A DNA stretch of 64,000 nucleotides from Streptomyces globisporus (GTDB lineage: Bacteria; Actinomycetota; Actinomycetes; Streptomycetales; Streptomycetaceae), in contig BMTG01000002.1 of assembly GCA_014649555.1 (NCBI GenBank), forward strand, positions 310,001 to 374,000, read 5' to 3'. The notes beneath the pieces are model-generated. The model ran no database searches and had not been told where the DNA came from. It saw only the letters and a program-made list of their open reading frames with translations. Each line of letters opens with the position of its first letter. Within the stretch, counting starts at the first letter, position 1. The translations under genes were made by a program, and so were the position numbers. Shown here in pieces: positions 16,336-23,771 of this stretch.

Positions 16336-16370
16336 GCTCTGACCTGCGGAACGTTTCCGCAGGTCAGAGC
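16336..16370 (+). terminator. Strong hairpin after the GalE-like gene
   Basis: A perfect 16-bp stem (GCTCTGACCTGCGGAA and its complement) with a three-base loop CGT. No U tract follows. It separates the epimerase from the CDF transporter on the same strand. Confidence 0.85.
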
Positions 16371-16483
16371 ATATGACAACGGTGTTCAGTCCCGTGTTGC
16401 CCGATACCCCCCACCCGTAGTTCACTGGGCCTGGCCGGGGTGGTTCCGCCCCGGCACGTCCTACGGACCTGGAGGCGTTTCGC

Positions 16484-17425
16484 ATGGGGGCTGGCCACGA
16501 TCACGGGCATACGCACGGCGGGCCGCCCCCGACGGGAACGGCGGCCGCCGCGTACCGGGGAAGGCTCCGGATCGCCCTGGGGATCACCCTGAGCGTGATG
16601 GTCATGGAGATCGTCGGCGGGATCCTCTCCGACTCGCTCGCGCTGATCGCGGACGCCGCCCATATGGCCACCGACGCCCTGGGGCTCGGGATGGCGCTGC
16701 TCGCCATCCACTTCGCCAACCGCCCGGCCGCCCCGAACCGCACCTTCGGCCTCGCCCGCGCGGAGATCCTGGCCGCGCTCGCCAACTGTCTGCTGCTGCT
16801 CGGCGTGGGTGCCTACCTGATTTTTGAGGCGGTGGAGCGGTTCATCACCCCGGCCGAGACGAAGGGCGGGCTCGCCATCGCGTTCGCCGCGGTCGGCCTG
16901 GTGGCCAACGTCGTCTCCCTCTCGCTGCTGATGCGCGGGCAGAAGGAGAGCCTGAACGTGCGGGGCGCCTATCTGGAGGTGATGGCCGACACGCTGGGCT
17001 CGATCGCCGTGATCGTCTCGGCCGGGATCATCATGGCGACCGGCTGGCAGGCCGCCGACCCGATCGCCTCGCTGGTGATCGGCCTGATGATCGTCCCCCG
17101 GACGGTGAAGCTGCTGCGGGAGACCCTGAACGTGCTGCTGGAGGCCGCGCCCAAGGGGGTGGACATGGCGGAGGTACGGGCCCACATCACGGCCCTGCCC
17201 GGGGTGCTGGACGTCCATGATCTGCACGCCTGGACGATCACCTCGGGGATGCCGGTGCTCTCCGCCCATGTGGTGGTGCGCCAGGAGATGCTCGACTCGA
17301 TAGGGCACGAGAAGGTGCTGCACGAGCTGCAGGGCTGCCTCGGGGACCACTTCGACGTGGAACACTGCACCTTCCAGCTGGAGCCGAGCGGTCATGCGGA
17401 GCACGAGGCCCGTCTCTGCCACTGA
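16484..17425 (+). CDS. Cation diffusion facilitator (CDF) metal exporter
   Basis: Proton-coupled efflux of divalent metal, probably zinc. The 313-residue protein has a histidine-rich N-terminus (GHDHGHTHGG), six hydrophobic segments and a cytosolic C-terminal domain. The metal site shows H60-X3-D64 in the second membrane segment and E165-X3-D169 in the fifth, where classical zinc CDFs have H-X3-D; the E form is, from memory, common in actinobacterial members. GGAGG precedes the ATG. A hairpin at 17435-17453 closes the gene. No metal regulator lies next to it. Confidence 0.92.
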   Translation: MGAGHDHGHTHGGPPPTGTAAAAYRGRLRIALGITLSVMVMEIVGGILSDSLALIADAAHMATDALGLGMALLAIHFANRPAAPNRTFGLARAEILAALANCLLLLGVGAYLIFEAVERFITPAETKGGLAIAFAAVGLVANVVSLSLLMRGQKESLNVRGAYLEVMADTLGSIAVIVSAGIIMATGWQAADPIASLVIGLMIVPRTVKLLRETLNVLLEAAPKGVDMAEVRAHITALPGVLDVHDLHAWTITSGMPVLSAHVVVRQEMLDSIGHEKVLHELQGCLGDHFDVEHCTFQLEPSGHAEHEARLCH

Positions 17426-17434
17426 GCGAGGGGG

Positions 17435-17453
17435 CGGGGGTGCCGCACCCCCG
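17435..17453 (+). terminator. Terminator hairpin after the CDF gene
   Basis: CGGGGGTG, CCG, CACCCCCG: an eight-bp stem with a three-base loop, followed by the pyrimidine-rich GCTCCTTCCTC. Confidence 0.7.
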
Positions 17454-17539
17454 GCTCCTTCCTCACCTCCCGGGCTTCCGGGCCAGGTCCGTTCTTCCCC
17501 GGATCGGGCTCGGAGCCCTCTCACGCAAGGGTTTCCACG

Positions 17540-18064
17540 TTGACCGACCACATCGACCCCAGGTGGAGCACCCGTCCGGAGACCCCGGCGGACCGTGCGG
17601 CCGTGCACGGCGTCAACGCGGCCGCGTTCCCCACCCGGGACGAGGCGGACCTCGTGGACGCCCTGCGGGCCGACCCCGAGGCGTGGCTGCCGGAGCTGAG
17701 TTACGTCGCCGAGGCCCCGGACGGGTCCCTCGCGGCGTACGCGCTGCTGACCCGCTGCCGGGTCGACGACGCTCCGGCACTCGCCCTGGCCCCGGTGGCC
17801 ACGGTCCCCGCGTACCAGCGGCAGGGTGCGGGGCTGGCCGTGGTGCGGGCGGTGCTGGACGCCGCCCGGGTGCGTGGTGAGGCGCTGGTGCTGGTGCTCG
17901 GTCATCCCGAGTACTACCCGCGCTTCGGTTTCGGTCCGGCCTCGCGCTACGGGATCCGGCCAGGTTTCGAGGTGCCGGACGAGGCGATGATGGCGCTGGT
18001 ACTGGACGATTCGGTTCCTGTTCCGGCGGGCCTGATCCGTTATCCGGCGGCCTTCGGCGTCTGA
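17540..18064 (+). CDS. GNAT family N-acetyltransferase (YhbS-like)
   Basis: Transfers an acetyl group from acetyl-CoA to an unknown amine. The 174-residue protein has the central strand APVATVPAYQRQGAGLAVVRAVL, containing the Q/R-X2-G-X-G/A CoA-binding loop, and the YhbS-type tail GHPEYYPRFGFGPASRYGI. It starts at TTG with AAGGG upstream. It stands alone between two terminators or promoters, and nothing in the neighbourhood points to a substrate. Confidence 0.88.
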   Translation: MTDHIDPRWSTRPETPADRAAVHGVNAAAFPTRDEADLVDALRADPEAWLPELSYVAEAPDGSLAAYALLTRCRVDDAPALALAPVATVPAYQRQGAGLAVVRAVLDAARVRGEALVLVLGHPEYYPRFGFGPASRYGIRPGFEVPDEAMMALVLDDSVPVPAGLIRYPAAFGV

Positions 18065-18211
18065 CGGCCCGTCCGTCCCGCCGCGTTCGCAGGGCGTGGC
18101 GGGCCGGACATGCCCGGCCCCGGAGTGCGGACAAGGGGCTTTTGTACGGCAGACTTGACCGGACTCCAGGGGCCCGGCGCACGAGGCCGGGGACCAAAGC
18201 GAAGGATGGGT

Positions 18212-18805
18212 ATGCCGACCACACCAGCCACCGCGACGCACAGCTCGTCGAACGGCACCGCAGAAGCGATCATGCTCGAACTGGTCGACGAGAACGGCAC
18301 CACCATCGGCACCGCGGAGAAGCTGGCGGCCCACCAGGCCCCCGGGCAGCTGCACCGCGCGTTCTCCGTGTTCCTCTTCGACGAGCAGGGGCGGCTGCTG
18401 CTCCAGCGCCGGGCACTCGGCAAGTACCACTCCCCCGGCGTCTGGTCGAACACCTGCTGCGGACACCCCTACCCGGGCGAGTCCCCGTTCGCGGCCGCGG
18501 CCCGGCGTACGTACGAGGAGCTGGGCATCTCGCCGTCGCTGCTCGCCGAGGCGGGCACCGTGCGCTACAACCACCCGGACCCTACGTCGGGCCTGGTGGA
18601 GCAGGAGTTCAACCACCTGTTCGTGGGAATGGCGCAGGCGGCGCTGAAGCCGGACCCCGAGGAGGTCGGTGAGACCGCCTTCGTGACGGCGGCCGAGCTG
18701 GAGAAGCGGCACGCCGACGGGCCGTTCTCGGCGTGGTTCATGACGGTGCTGGACGCGGCGCGGCCGGCGATCCGTGAGCTGACGGGTCCCTCCGCGGGCT
18801 GGTGA
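18212..18805 (+). CDS. idi: Isopentenyl-diphosphate delta-isomerase, type I
   Basis: Interconverts isopentenyl and dimethylallyl diphosphate in the cytosol. The 197-residue protein has the Nudix-like fold with catalytic C83 in SNTCCGHPYPGE, the metal/acid site in ARRTYEELGI, Y119 in VRYNHPDP, and glutamates 130 and 132 in VEQEFNHLF. The start at 18212 has GAAGGA five bases upstream; an ATG six bases earlier is too close to it. It lies about 10 kb from the hopanoid operon, whose polyprenyl synthase uses its products. Confidence 0.96.
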   Translation: MPTTPATATHSSSNGTAEAIMLELVDENGTTIGTAEKLAAHQAPGQLHRAFSVFLFDEQGRLLLQRRALGKYHSPGVWSNTCCGHPYPGESPFAAAARRTYEELGISPSLLAEAGTVRYNHPDPTSGLVEQEFNHLFVGMAQAALKPDPEEVGETAFVTAAELEKRHADGPFSAWFMTVLDAARPAIRELTGPSAGW

Positions 18806-18856
18806 TCCTTCGCCCGGTCGCGTACGGGGGCGGCCGGACAGCCGTCTACGGGGCGG

Positions 18857-19312
18857 TCAGAGCTGCGTCTTCAACGGCAGCGCCGCCCAGATGATCTTCC
18901 CGCCGCTCGCGGTGTGCTCGACGTCGCAGGTGCCGCCCGCCTCCGCGGTGACCACCTTGACCAGCAGCAGGCCCCGGCCGCCGGTCTGCGCGTAGTCCGT
19001 CTCCAGGGCGGTGGGGCGGTAGGGGTGGTTGTCCTCGACCGAGACTCTGACCCAGTCGGCGCCGATGGCCACCTCGACAGCCAGCTCGGGCGAGAGCAGT
19101 GCCGCGTGCTTGACGGCGTTGGTGACCAGCTCCGAGACGATCAGCAGGAGCCCCTGGAGGATGTCGTCCTCGATCGGCACGCCCTGCCGGCCGAGCAGAT
19201 CGCGTACGGCGTGCCGGGCGCTGGGCACGGACGCCTCCACGGCGGGGGCGGTGAAGCGCCACACCCCCTCGTACGACACGGGGTCGGCAGGGGCACTCCC
19301 GAGGCTCTCCAT
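18857..19312 (-). CDS. RsbW/SpoIIAB-like ATP-binding protein (histidine-kinase-type ATPase)
   Basis: A stand-alone GHKL ATPase of the anti-sigma/serine-kinase kind that is abundant in Streptomyces. The 151-residue protein has the N box ELVTNAVKHA at 61-70, the G1 region VEDNHPYRPT near 92-101 and the G2 lid GGRGLLLVKVV at 111-121. The ATG at 19312 has only a weak GAGAG; an upstream in-frame extension is not codon-like. No sigma factor or anti-sigma antagonist is adjacent, so the partner is unknown. It may be the distal gene behind the HdeD-like gene. Confidence 0.88.
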   Translation of the reverse strand: MESLGSAPADPVSYEGVWRFTAPAVEASVPSARHAVRDLLGRQGVPIEDDILQGLLLIVSELVTNAVKHAALLSPELAVEVAIGADWVRVSVEDNHPYRPTALETDYAQTGGRGLLLVKVVTAEAGGTCDVEHTASGGKIIWAALPLKTQL

Positions 19313-19457
19313 CGTCCGGCACCAGCTCTCACTCGCACTGCACTGACCGTCGAGTAAAGAGTGTGGGAATGGCTTGGTCCGGACCGTGCCACAGACCGGA
19401 AGTAGCCAGGTATCGGCGCTCTTTGACCAAACCTGCAGGACACTGACGGCCGGGTGA

Positions 19458-20081
19458 CTACTTCTGCTCGTCTTCTGCTGGCGTGATCGGCTCGTCCGCG
19501 GTCGGGACCGTTTCATCGAGCCGCTCCGAGACCATGCTGACGATACGTCGGCCGCCGATGCCGATGGCGATCAGGCCGAGTCCGTCGAACAGCAGGGCCA
19601 GCGAGAAGAAGCAGCCGAGCACGTACAGGCTGCTGTGCGGCCAGTCGAACAGCACCAGCAGGCCCAGCAGCAGGCCGAAGGCCCCCTGCAGCAGCGTCCA
19701 CCCCATCTGCGGGCCGCGCACCACGACGCTGCCGACGAGCCGGAAGACCCCGCCGGTCAGGAAGAGCAGGGCGGCGAACATGGTCAGCGCCTCGGCCGTG
19801 CCCTCCGGGTGCTTGATGACGACGACGCCCGCGGCGATGTTCAGGGCCGCGACCACCACCCCCAGCCAGAAGTAGCTCGTGCCGCGCGACTCGATCGCGT
19901 GCAGCAGCCCGACCAGACCGCCGACGAGCAGCAGCCAGCCGAAGAGCAGCATCGAGGTGAGGGTGGCCACGCCGGTGTAGATGAGCCCGATGATGCCCGC
20001 GATCACCAGCAGCGTGCCGAGCAGCGCCAGCCAGCCGAAACTGCGGCTGAGCTTCCTGCCCTCGGCGGTGGGTCCGTTCAT
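19458..20081 (-). CDS. HdeD-like membrane protein (DUF308)
   Basis: A 207-residue protein with about six hydrophobic segments in three pairs and short polar loops, the pattern of the HdeD/DUF308 family, which is linked to acid resistance in enterobacteria. The C-terminal 35 residues are polar and acidic (ERLDETVPTADEP). GAGGAG lies seven bases before the ATG. It is divergent from the enoyl-CoA hydratase gene, with only 80 bases between them. Function in Streptomyces is unknown. Confidence 0.85.
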   Translation of the reverse strand: MNGPTAEGRKLSRSFGWLALLGTLLVIAGIIGLIYTGVATLTSMLLFGWLLLVGGLVGLLHAIESRGTSYFWLGVVVAALNIAAGVVVIKHPEGTAEALTMFAALLFLTGGVFRLVGSVVVRGPQMGWTLLQGAFGLLLGLLVLFDWPHSSLYVLGCFFSLALLFDGLGLIAIGIGGRRIVSMVSERLDETVPTADEPITPAEDEQK

Positions 20082-20148
20082 CGACAGCTCCTCACGGTGC
20101 GTGCCTGCCTGGCGACCCCTTCTTGATCATAGGTTCGAACCGTGGGGA

Positions 20149-20154
20149 TAGCAT
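20149..20154 (+). promoter_or_regulatory. -10 box of a probable leaderless transcript (enoyl-CoA hydratase)
   Basis: TAGCAT ends seven bases before the ATG at 20162, with no ribosome binding site between. TTGATC at 20123 is a possible -35, at a long 20-base spacing. Confidence 0.5.
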
Positions 20155-20161
20155 CCGGCGC

Positions 20162-20926
20162 ATGGACCGTACGGAACCCCGCCTGATCACGTCCGTCGAG
20201 CGCGGCGTCGCCACCGTCGTGATCACCAACCCCGCCAAGCGGAACGCGATGACCACCGCGATGTGGCGGAGCGTGCCGGAGCTGCTGGAGCGGCTGGCGG
20301 CCGATCCGCAGGTCCGGGTGCTGGTGCTGACCGGGGCCGGGGACACCTTCTGCGCCGGGGCCGACATCTCCACGCTGCGGGAGAGCGCGGGCACCGCCCA
20401 GGGCCTGGCGGTGGAGGCCGAGGAGGCGCTCGCCGCGTTCCCCCGGCCGACGCTGGCGGCGGTGCGCGGCTACTGCGTGGGCGGCGGTGGTCAGCTCGCG
20501 GCCGCCTGCGATCTGCGGTTCGCGGAGGAGGGGGCCTCCTTCGGGGTCACCCCGGCCAAGCTCGGCATCGTCTACCCGGCGTCCTCGACCCGGCGTCTCG
20601 TCGCCCTCGTCGGCCCGGGCACAGCGAAGCATCTGCTGTTCTCCGGCGAGCTGGTCGACACGGAACGGGCGCTGCGCACCGGCCTGGTCGACGAGGTGCT
20701 GCCGCCCGGCGGCCTGGACAAGCGCGTGGAGGAGTACGGACGGGTGCTGGCGTCCCGGTCGCAGCTGACCCAGACATCGGCGAAGGAGTTCGCCGCGGGC
20801 CGGACGGACCGGGACGCCCACTGGGCCGCCGAGGCGCGCGGCAGTACGGACACGGCGGAGGGCGTCGCCGCCTTCCTGGAGCGGCGCGCACCCCGCTTCA
20901 CCTACACCACGGCGCCCACGCGCTGA
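20162..20926 (+). CDS. Enoyl-CoA hydratase/isomerase family protein
   Basis: Crotonase-fold enzyme acting on a CoA thioester. The 254-residue protein has the N-terminal VATVVITNPAKRNAMTTAMW, the first oxyanion strand VLTGAGDTFCAGADIS and the second AAVRGYCVGGGGQLAAACDLRFA. In place of the usual paired glutamates it has KLGIVYPASS, so only part of the hydratase active site is kept; it could be an isomerase or hydrolase rather than a true hydratase. The mRNA is probably leaderless. It converges with the DJ-1 gene, five bases apart. Confidence 0.87.
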   Translation: MDRTEPRLITSVERGVATVVITNPAKRNAMTTAMWRSVPELLERLAADPQVRVLVLTGAGDTFCAGADISTLRESAGTAQGLAVEAEEALAAFPRPTLAAVRGYCVGGGGQLAAACDLRFAEEGASFGVTPAKLGIVYPASSTRRLVALVGPGTAKHLLFSGELVDTERALRTGLVDEVLPPGGLDKRVEEYGRVLASRSQLTQTSAKEFAAGRTDRDAHWAAEARGSTDTAEGVAAFLERRAPRFTYTTAPTR

Positions 20927-20931
20927 GCCCT

Positions 20932-21567
20932 TCAGCGGGGGGTGTGGCGGCTCCTGGTCCGCCACTCCTCGACGAGCGCCGCGGGGGCCTTCTCCGGCGA
21001 GCCGCAGTCGTAGGGCGGCTGCGGGTCGTACTCCGTCAGCAGCTGAACCGAGCGCGCCGTGTCGTCGCCCGCGATCCGGCCGAGCAGGGTCAGCCCCATG
21101 TCGATGCCCGAGGAGACCCCGGCGGCGGTGACGTACTTGCCGTCGAGGACGACGCGCTCCCCCGTGGGCTCGGCGCCGAATCCCTCCAGCAGTTCCAGCG
21201 CCAGCCAGTGGGAGGTGGCCCGCCGCCCCTTCAGGAGTCCGGCCGCCGCCAGAAGGAGCGAGCCGGTGCAGACCGAGGTGGTCCAGGTGGTGGCGGCGTC
21301 GACCGCGCGCAGCCAGCCGAGCAGGGCCTCGTTCTCCATCTGATCGCTCTGGCCGGGGCCGCCCGGCACGATCACCAGGTCGGGCGAGGTCACCTCGGCG
21401 AGCGTCTTCTCCGCGACGAGCCCGAGGCTGCCACTGTCGTTGCGGACGGGTCCGGTGTGCTCGGCGACGAAGACGGTCTCGGCGCCGGGCGCCCGGCTGA
21501 GGATCTCGTAGGGGCCCACCGCGTCCAGGGCGGTGAAGCGGTCGAAGAGCACGATGGCGATCTGCAC
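20932..21567 (-). CDS. DJ-1/PfpI family protein
   Basis: A 211-residue class I glutamine-amidotransferase-fold protein. The nucleophile C100 sits in TSVCTGSLLLAAAGLL, with the elbow typical of isonitrile-hydratase-like members, and DLVIVPGGPGQ precedes it. It starts at GTG with GGAAGG eight bases upstream. It lies 30 bases after the GlxA-type regulator and is probably co-transcribed with it. The regulator carries a similar domain, so the pair may sense and process the same small molecule. Substrate unknown. Confidence 0.88.
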   Translation of the reverse strand: MQIAIVLFDRFTALDAVGPYEILSRAPGAETVFVAEHTGPVRNDSGSLGLVAEKTLAEVTSPDLVIVPGGPGQSDQMENEALLGWLRAVDAATTWTTSVCTGSLLLAAAGLLKGRRATSHWLALELLEGFGAEPTGERVVLDGKYVTAAGVSSGIDMGLTLLGRIAGDDTARSVQLLTEYDPQPPYDCGSPEKAPAALVEEWRTRSRHTPR

Positions 21568-21596
21568 GGTTGCTGCCTTCCGGTGGACGGGTCGGG

Positions 21597-22577
21597 TCAG
21601 ATGGTGGTGGTACTGGACGTCGGCGTACGGAAGCGACGGCGGTACTCCGCCGGTGCCGTGGCGAGGGCCTTCACGAAGGCGCGGCGCATGGCTTCCGGTG
21701 TCCCGTAGCCGCTGGCACCGGCGATCCGCTCGACGGAGTCGGAGGTGTCCTCCAGGAGCCTGCGCGCGTGCTCCAGGCGTACGCGGTCCACGTACCGCCC
21801 CGGTGTCGTCCCGGTCTCCTCCCGGAACGCGCGGGCGAAGTGCCGGGGCGAGAGGCGGGCGCGGGCCGCGAGGGCGTCGACCGCGAGGTCCGCGTCCGGG
21901 TGCTGGGTGATCCAGTGCTGGACCTCGCGCAGCGGTTCGCGCTGTGCCGTCTGCGCACTGAGCTGGGCGCTGAACTGGGCCTGGTTGCCCGGACGGCGCA
22001 GGAAGACGACGAGGTGGCGGGCGATGGTCAGCGCGAGGTCCCGGCCGTGGTCCTCCTCCACCAGCGCGAGCGCCAGGTCGATACCGGCGGTGACGCCCGC
22101 CGAGGTGGCCAGGTGTCCGTCCCGTACGAAGATCGGGTCGGGGTCGACGTGGACGGCCGGATGGTCGCGCGCGAGCTGTTCGCAGTAGTTCCAGTGGGTC
22201 GTCACCCGGTGGCCGTCCAGGAGGCCCGCGTCGGCCAGCAGCAGAGCCCCGGTGCACACGGAGACCAGCCGCTCCGCCTGCCCGGCGCGGGCCCGCAGCC
22301 AGGCGGTCAGCTCCGGCTGGGACTCCCGGGTGCCGTGTCCGCCGGGGACCAGCAGCGTGTGCGGTACGGGTGCCTCGGCCAGACTGCTGTCGGGAACCAG
22401 GGTCAGTCCGCCGCTCGTGCGGACGGGGCCGCCGTCGAGCGAGGCGGTGCGCAGGTCGTAGGCGACGCCCGGCGCTCGGGAGGCCCCGGCGAAGACCTCC
22501 ATCGGACCGGTCACATCGAGGCTCTGGACGCCGTCGAAGAGGACGGCGAGCACGGTTCGCTGGGTCACGCCTGTCAT
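21597..22577 (-). CDS. GlxA family transcriptional regulator (DJ-1/PfpI domain plus AraC HTH)
   Basis: A 326-residue regulator. The N-terminal ~190 residues are a DJ-1/PfpI-like sensor with SVCTGALLLADAGLLDGH, followed by a C-terminal AraC/XylS domain with two helix-turn-helices (LAARARLSPRHFARAFREE and RIAGASGYGTPEAMRRAF). It precedes the DJ-1 enzyme gene on the same strand and is divergent from the SCO6745-family gene, so both are possible targets. Start ATG 22577; a GTG three codons in is also possible. Confidence 0.92.
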   Translation of the reverse strand: MTGVTQRTVLAVLFDGVQSLDVTGPMEVFAGASRAPGVAYDLRTASLDGGPVRTSGGLTLVPDSSLAEAPVPHTLLVPGGHGTRESQPELTAWLRARAGQAERLVSVCTGALLLADAGLLDGHRVTTHWNYCEQLARDHPAVHVDPDPIFVRDGHLATSAGVTAGIDLALALVEEDHGRDLALTIARHLVVFLRRPGNQAQFSAQLSAQTAQREPLREVQHWITQHPDADLAVDALAARARLSPRHFARAFREETGTTPGRYVDRVRLEHARRLLEDTSDSVERIAGASGYGTPEAMRRAFVKALATAPAEYRRRFRTPTSSTTTI

Positions 22578-22675
22578 CCTGGGCGACAGACGGCGATGGC
22601 TGCAATGACGAAGAACCCACCTTTTCTGCCACGACGCGGGCTGCCGTGTTCGGTGGTGCCCCGGGCTTCACGTCG

Positions 22676-22691
22676 TACCGACCAGTCGGTA
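22676..22691. promoter_or_regulatory. TetR-type palindromic operator before the SCO6745-family gene
   Basis: TACCGACCAGTCGGTA is a perfect 16-base palindrome, close to the ACCGACCGGTCGGT pattern bound by many TetR-family repressors. It touches the -10 box TAACGT (22690-22695), which is six bases before the ATG at 22702, giving a leaderless, repressible arrangement. No TetR gene is in the window. Confidence 0.55.
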
Positions 22692-22701
22692 ACGTGCGGG
22701 C

Positions 22702-23571
22702 ATGAGTACTCTCCCGGCCCGCGCGGAGCGCCGCTGCCACAACGCCGTCAACCCGCTGCACTCCTGCCTCTTCTTCTCCCCCGACCTGGGCGCGGAGATG
22801 GCGAAGATCGGCATCGGGGATCCCTCCGCCGCCTACTTCGCGACCCGCGCCGCCGCGTTCGGCACCGTGGGCGCGGGCACCGTCAGCGCCACCTTCTACA
22901 ACTTCAACCCCGTGCTGGTGGCCCGTCATGTGCCGGCCGTCTGGGAGACCGCCTCCCCCGAGGTGGTCCTCGAAGCCCGGCTGCGCGCGGCGGACTCGAC
23001 GCTGCGGCGGCTGCTCGGCGAGGAGGTCATCGCCTCCGACGAGATGGCGGAGGCGGCCCGGCTCGCGCTGCGCGCCACCGAGGCCTGCACCCCGCACGCC
23101 CGCCCGCTGTACGCCGCGCACGCGGACCTGCCGGTGCCCGAGGAGCCGCACCTGGCGTTCTGGCACGCCGCGACCCTGCTCCGCGAGCACCGGGGCGATG
23201 CCCACCTCGCCGCCCTGCTCGCGGCGGGCCTCGACCCGCTGGAGTCGCTCGTCAGCCACACGGCCACCGGCAAGGGCATGGCCATCCGCTGGATCCTGTC
23301 CTCCCGGGGCTGGCGCCGCACCGACTGGGAGGCGGCGTCCGAGCGGCTGCGGGAGCGCGGCCTGCTGGAGGCCGGCGAGGAACTGGCGCTGACCGAGGCC
23401 GGCACCGGGCTGCGCGCCGAGGTCGAGGAGGCGACGGACCGGATGGACATCGCGCCGTACGAACACCTGGGCGCGGAAGGCGTGGAGCGGCTCACCGAAC
23501 TCGCCCGCGGCCTGCTCTTCACGGCCGCGGCGGCGGGCGCGTTCCCGGCCTCGGCGACCGGCCGGGGCTGA
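22702..23571 (+). CDS. SCO6745-family protein (helix-turn-helix type)
   Basis: A 289-residue protein similar, from memory, to the family named after S. coelicolor SCO6745. It begins MSTLPARAERRCHNAVNPLH, has FYNFNP near residue 65 and a winged-helix-like C-terminal part (LVSHTATGKGMAIRWILSSR through GLLEAGEELALTEAG). No enzyme motif is visible. It has no ribosome binding site; a TAACGT -10 box six bases upstream suggests a leaderless mRNA, and a palindromic operator overlaps the promoter. It may be an autoregulator or a ligand-binding protein. Confidence 0.8.
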   Translation: MSTLPARAERRCHNAVNPLHSCLFFSPDLGAEMAKIGIGDPSAAYFATRAAAFGTVGAGTVSATFYNFNPVLVARHVPAVWETASPEVVLEARLRAADSTLRRLLGEEVIASDEMAEAARLALRATEACTPHARPLYAAHADLPVPEEPHLAFWHAATLLREHRGDAHLAALLAAGLDPLESLVSHTATGKGMAIRWILSSRGWRRTDWEAASERLRERGLLEAGEELALTEAGTGLRAEVEEATDRMDIAPYEHLGAEGVERLTELARGLLFTAAAAGAFPASATGRG

Positions 23572-23771
23572 CCGGGGCCGGCCCCGGCACCGCCCGGGAC
23601 CCCGCGCACCACGTCGGGGGCTCCCGGGCGTGTTGCCCGAGGTCACGCGACACGGCCCCCGGCCACGCGGCACAATGCAGGCCGGGGGATGCCCCCGGCA
23701 AGCAACAACGTGCTCATCACGACCCGAGCACGGCCAGCACAGCCAGTACGAGAAGGCGAGTCGGGAAAACC

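Noticed and set aside
23642-23771. Stretch before tex as a separate small gene
   Set aside because: The open frames there are continuations of shadow frames, with no ribosome binding site or conserved pattern.
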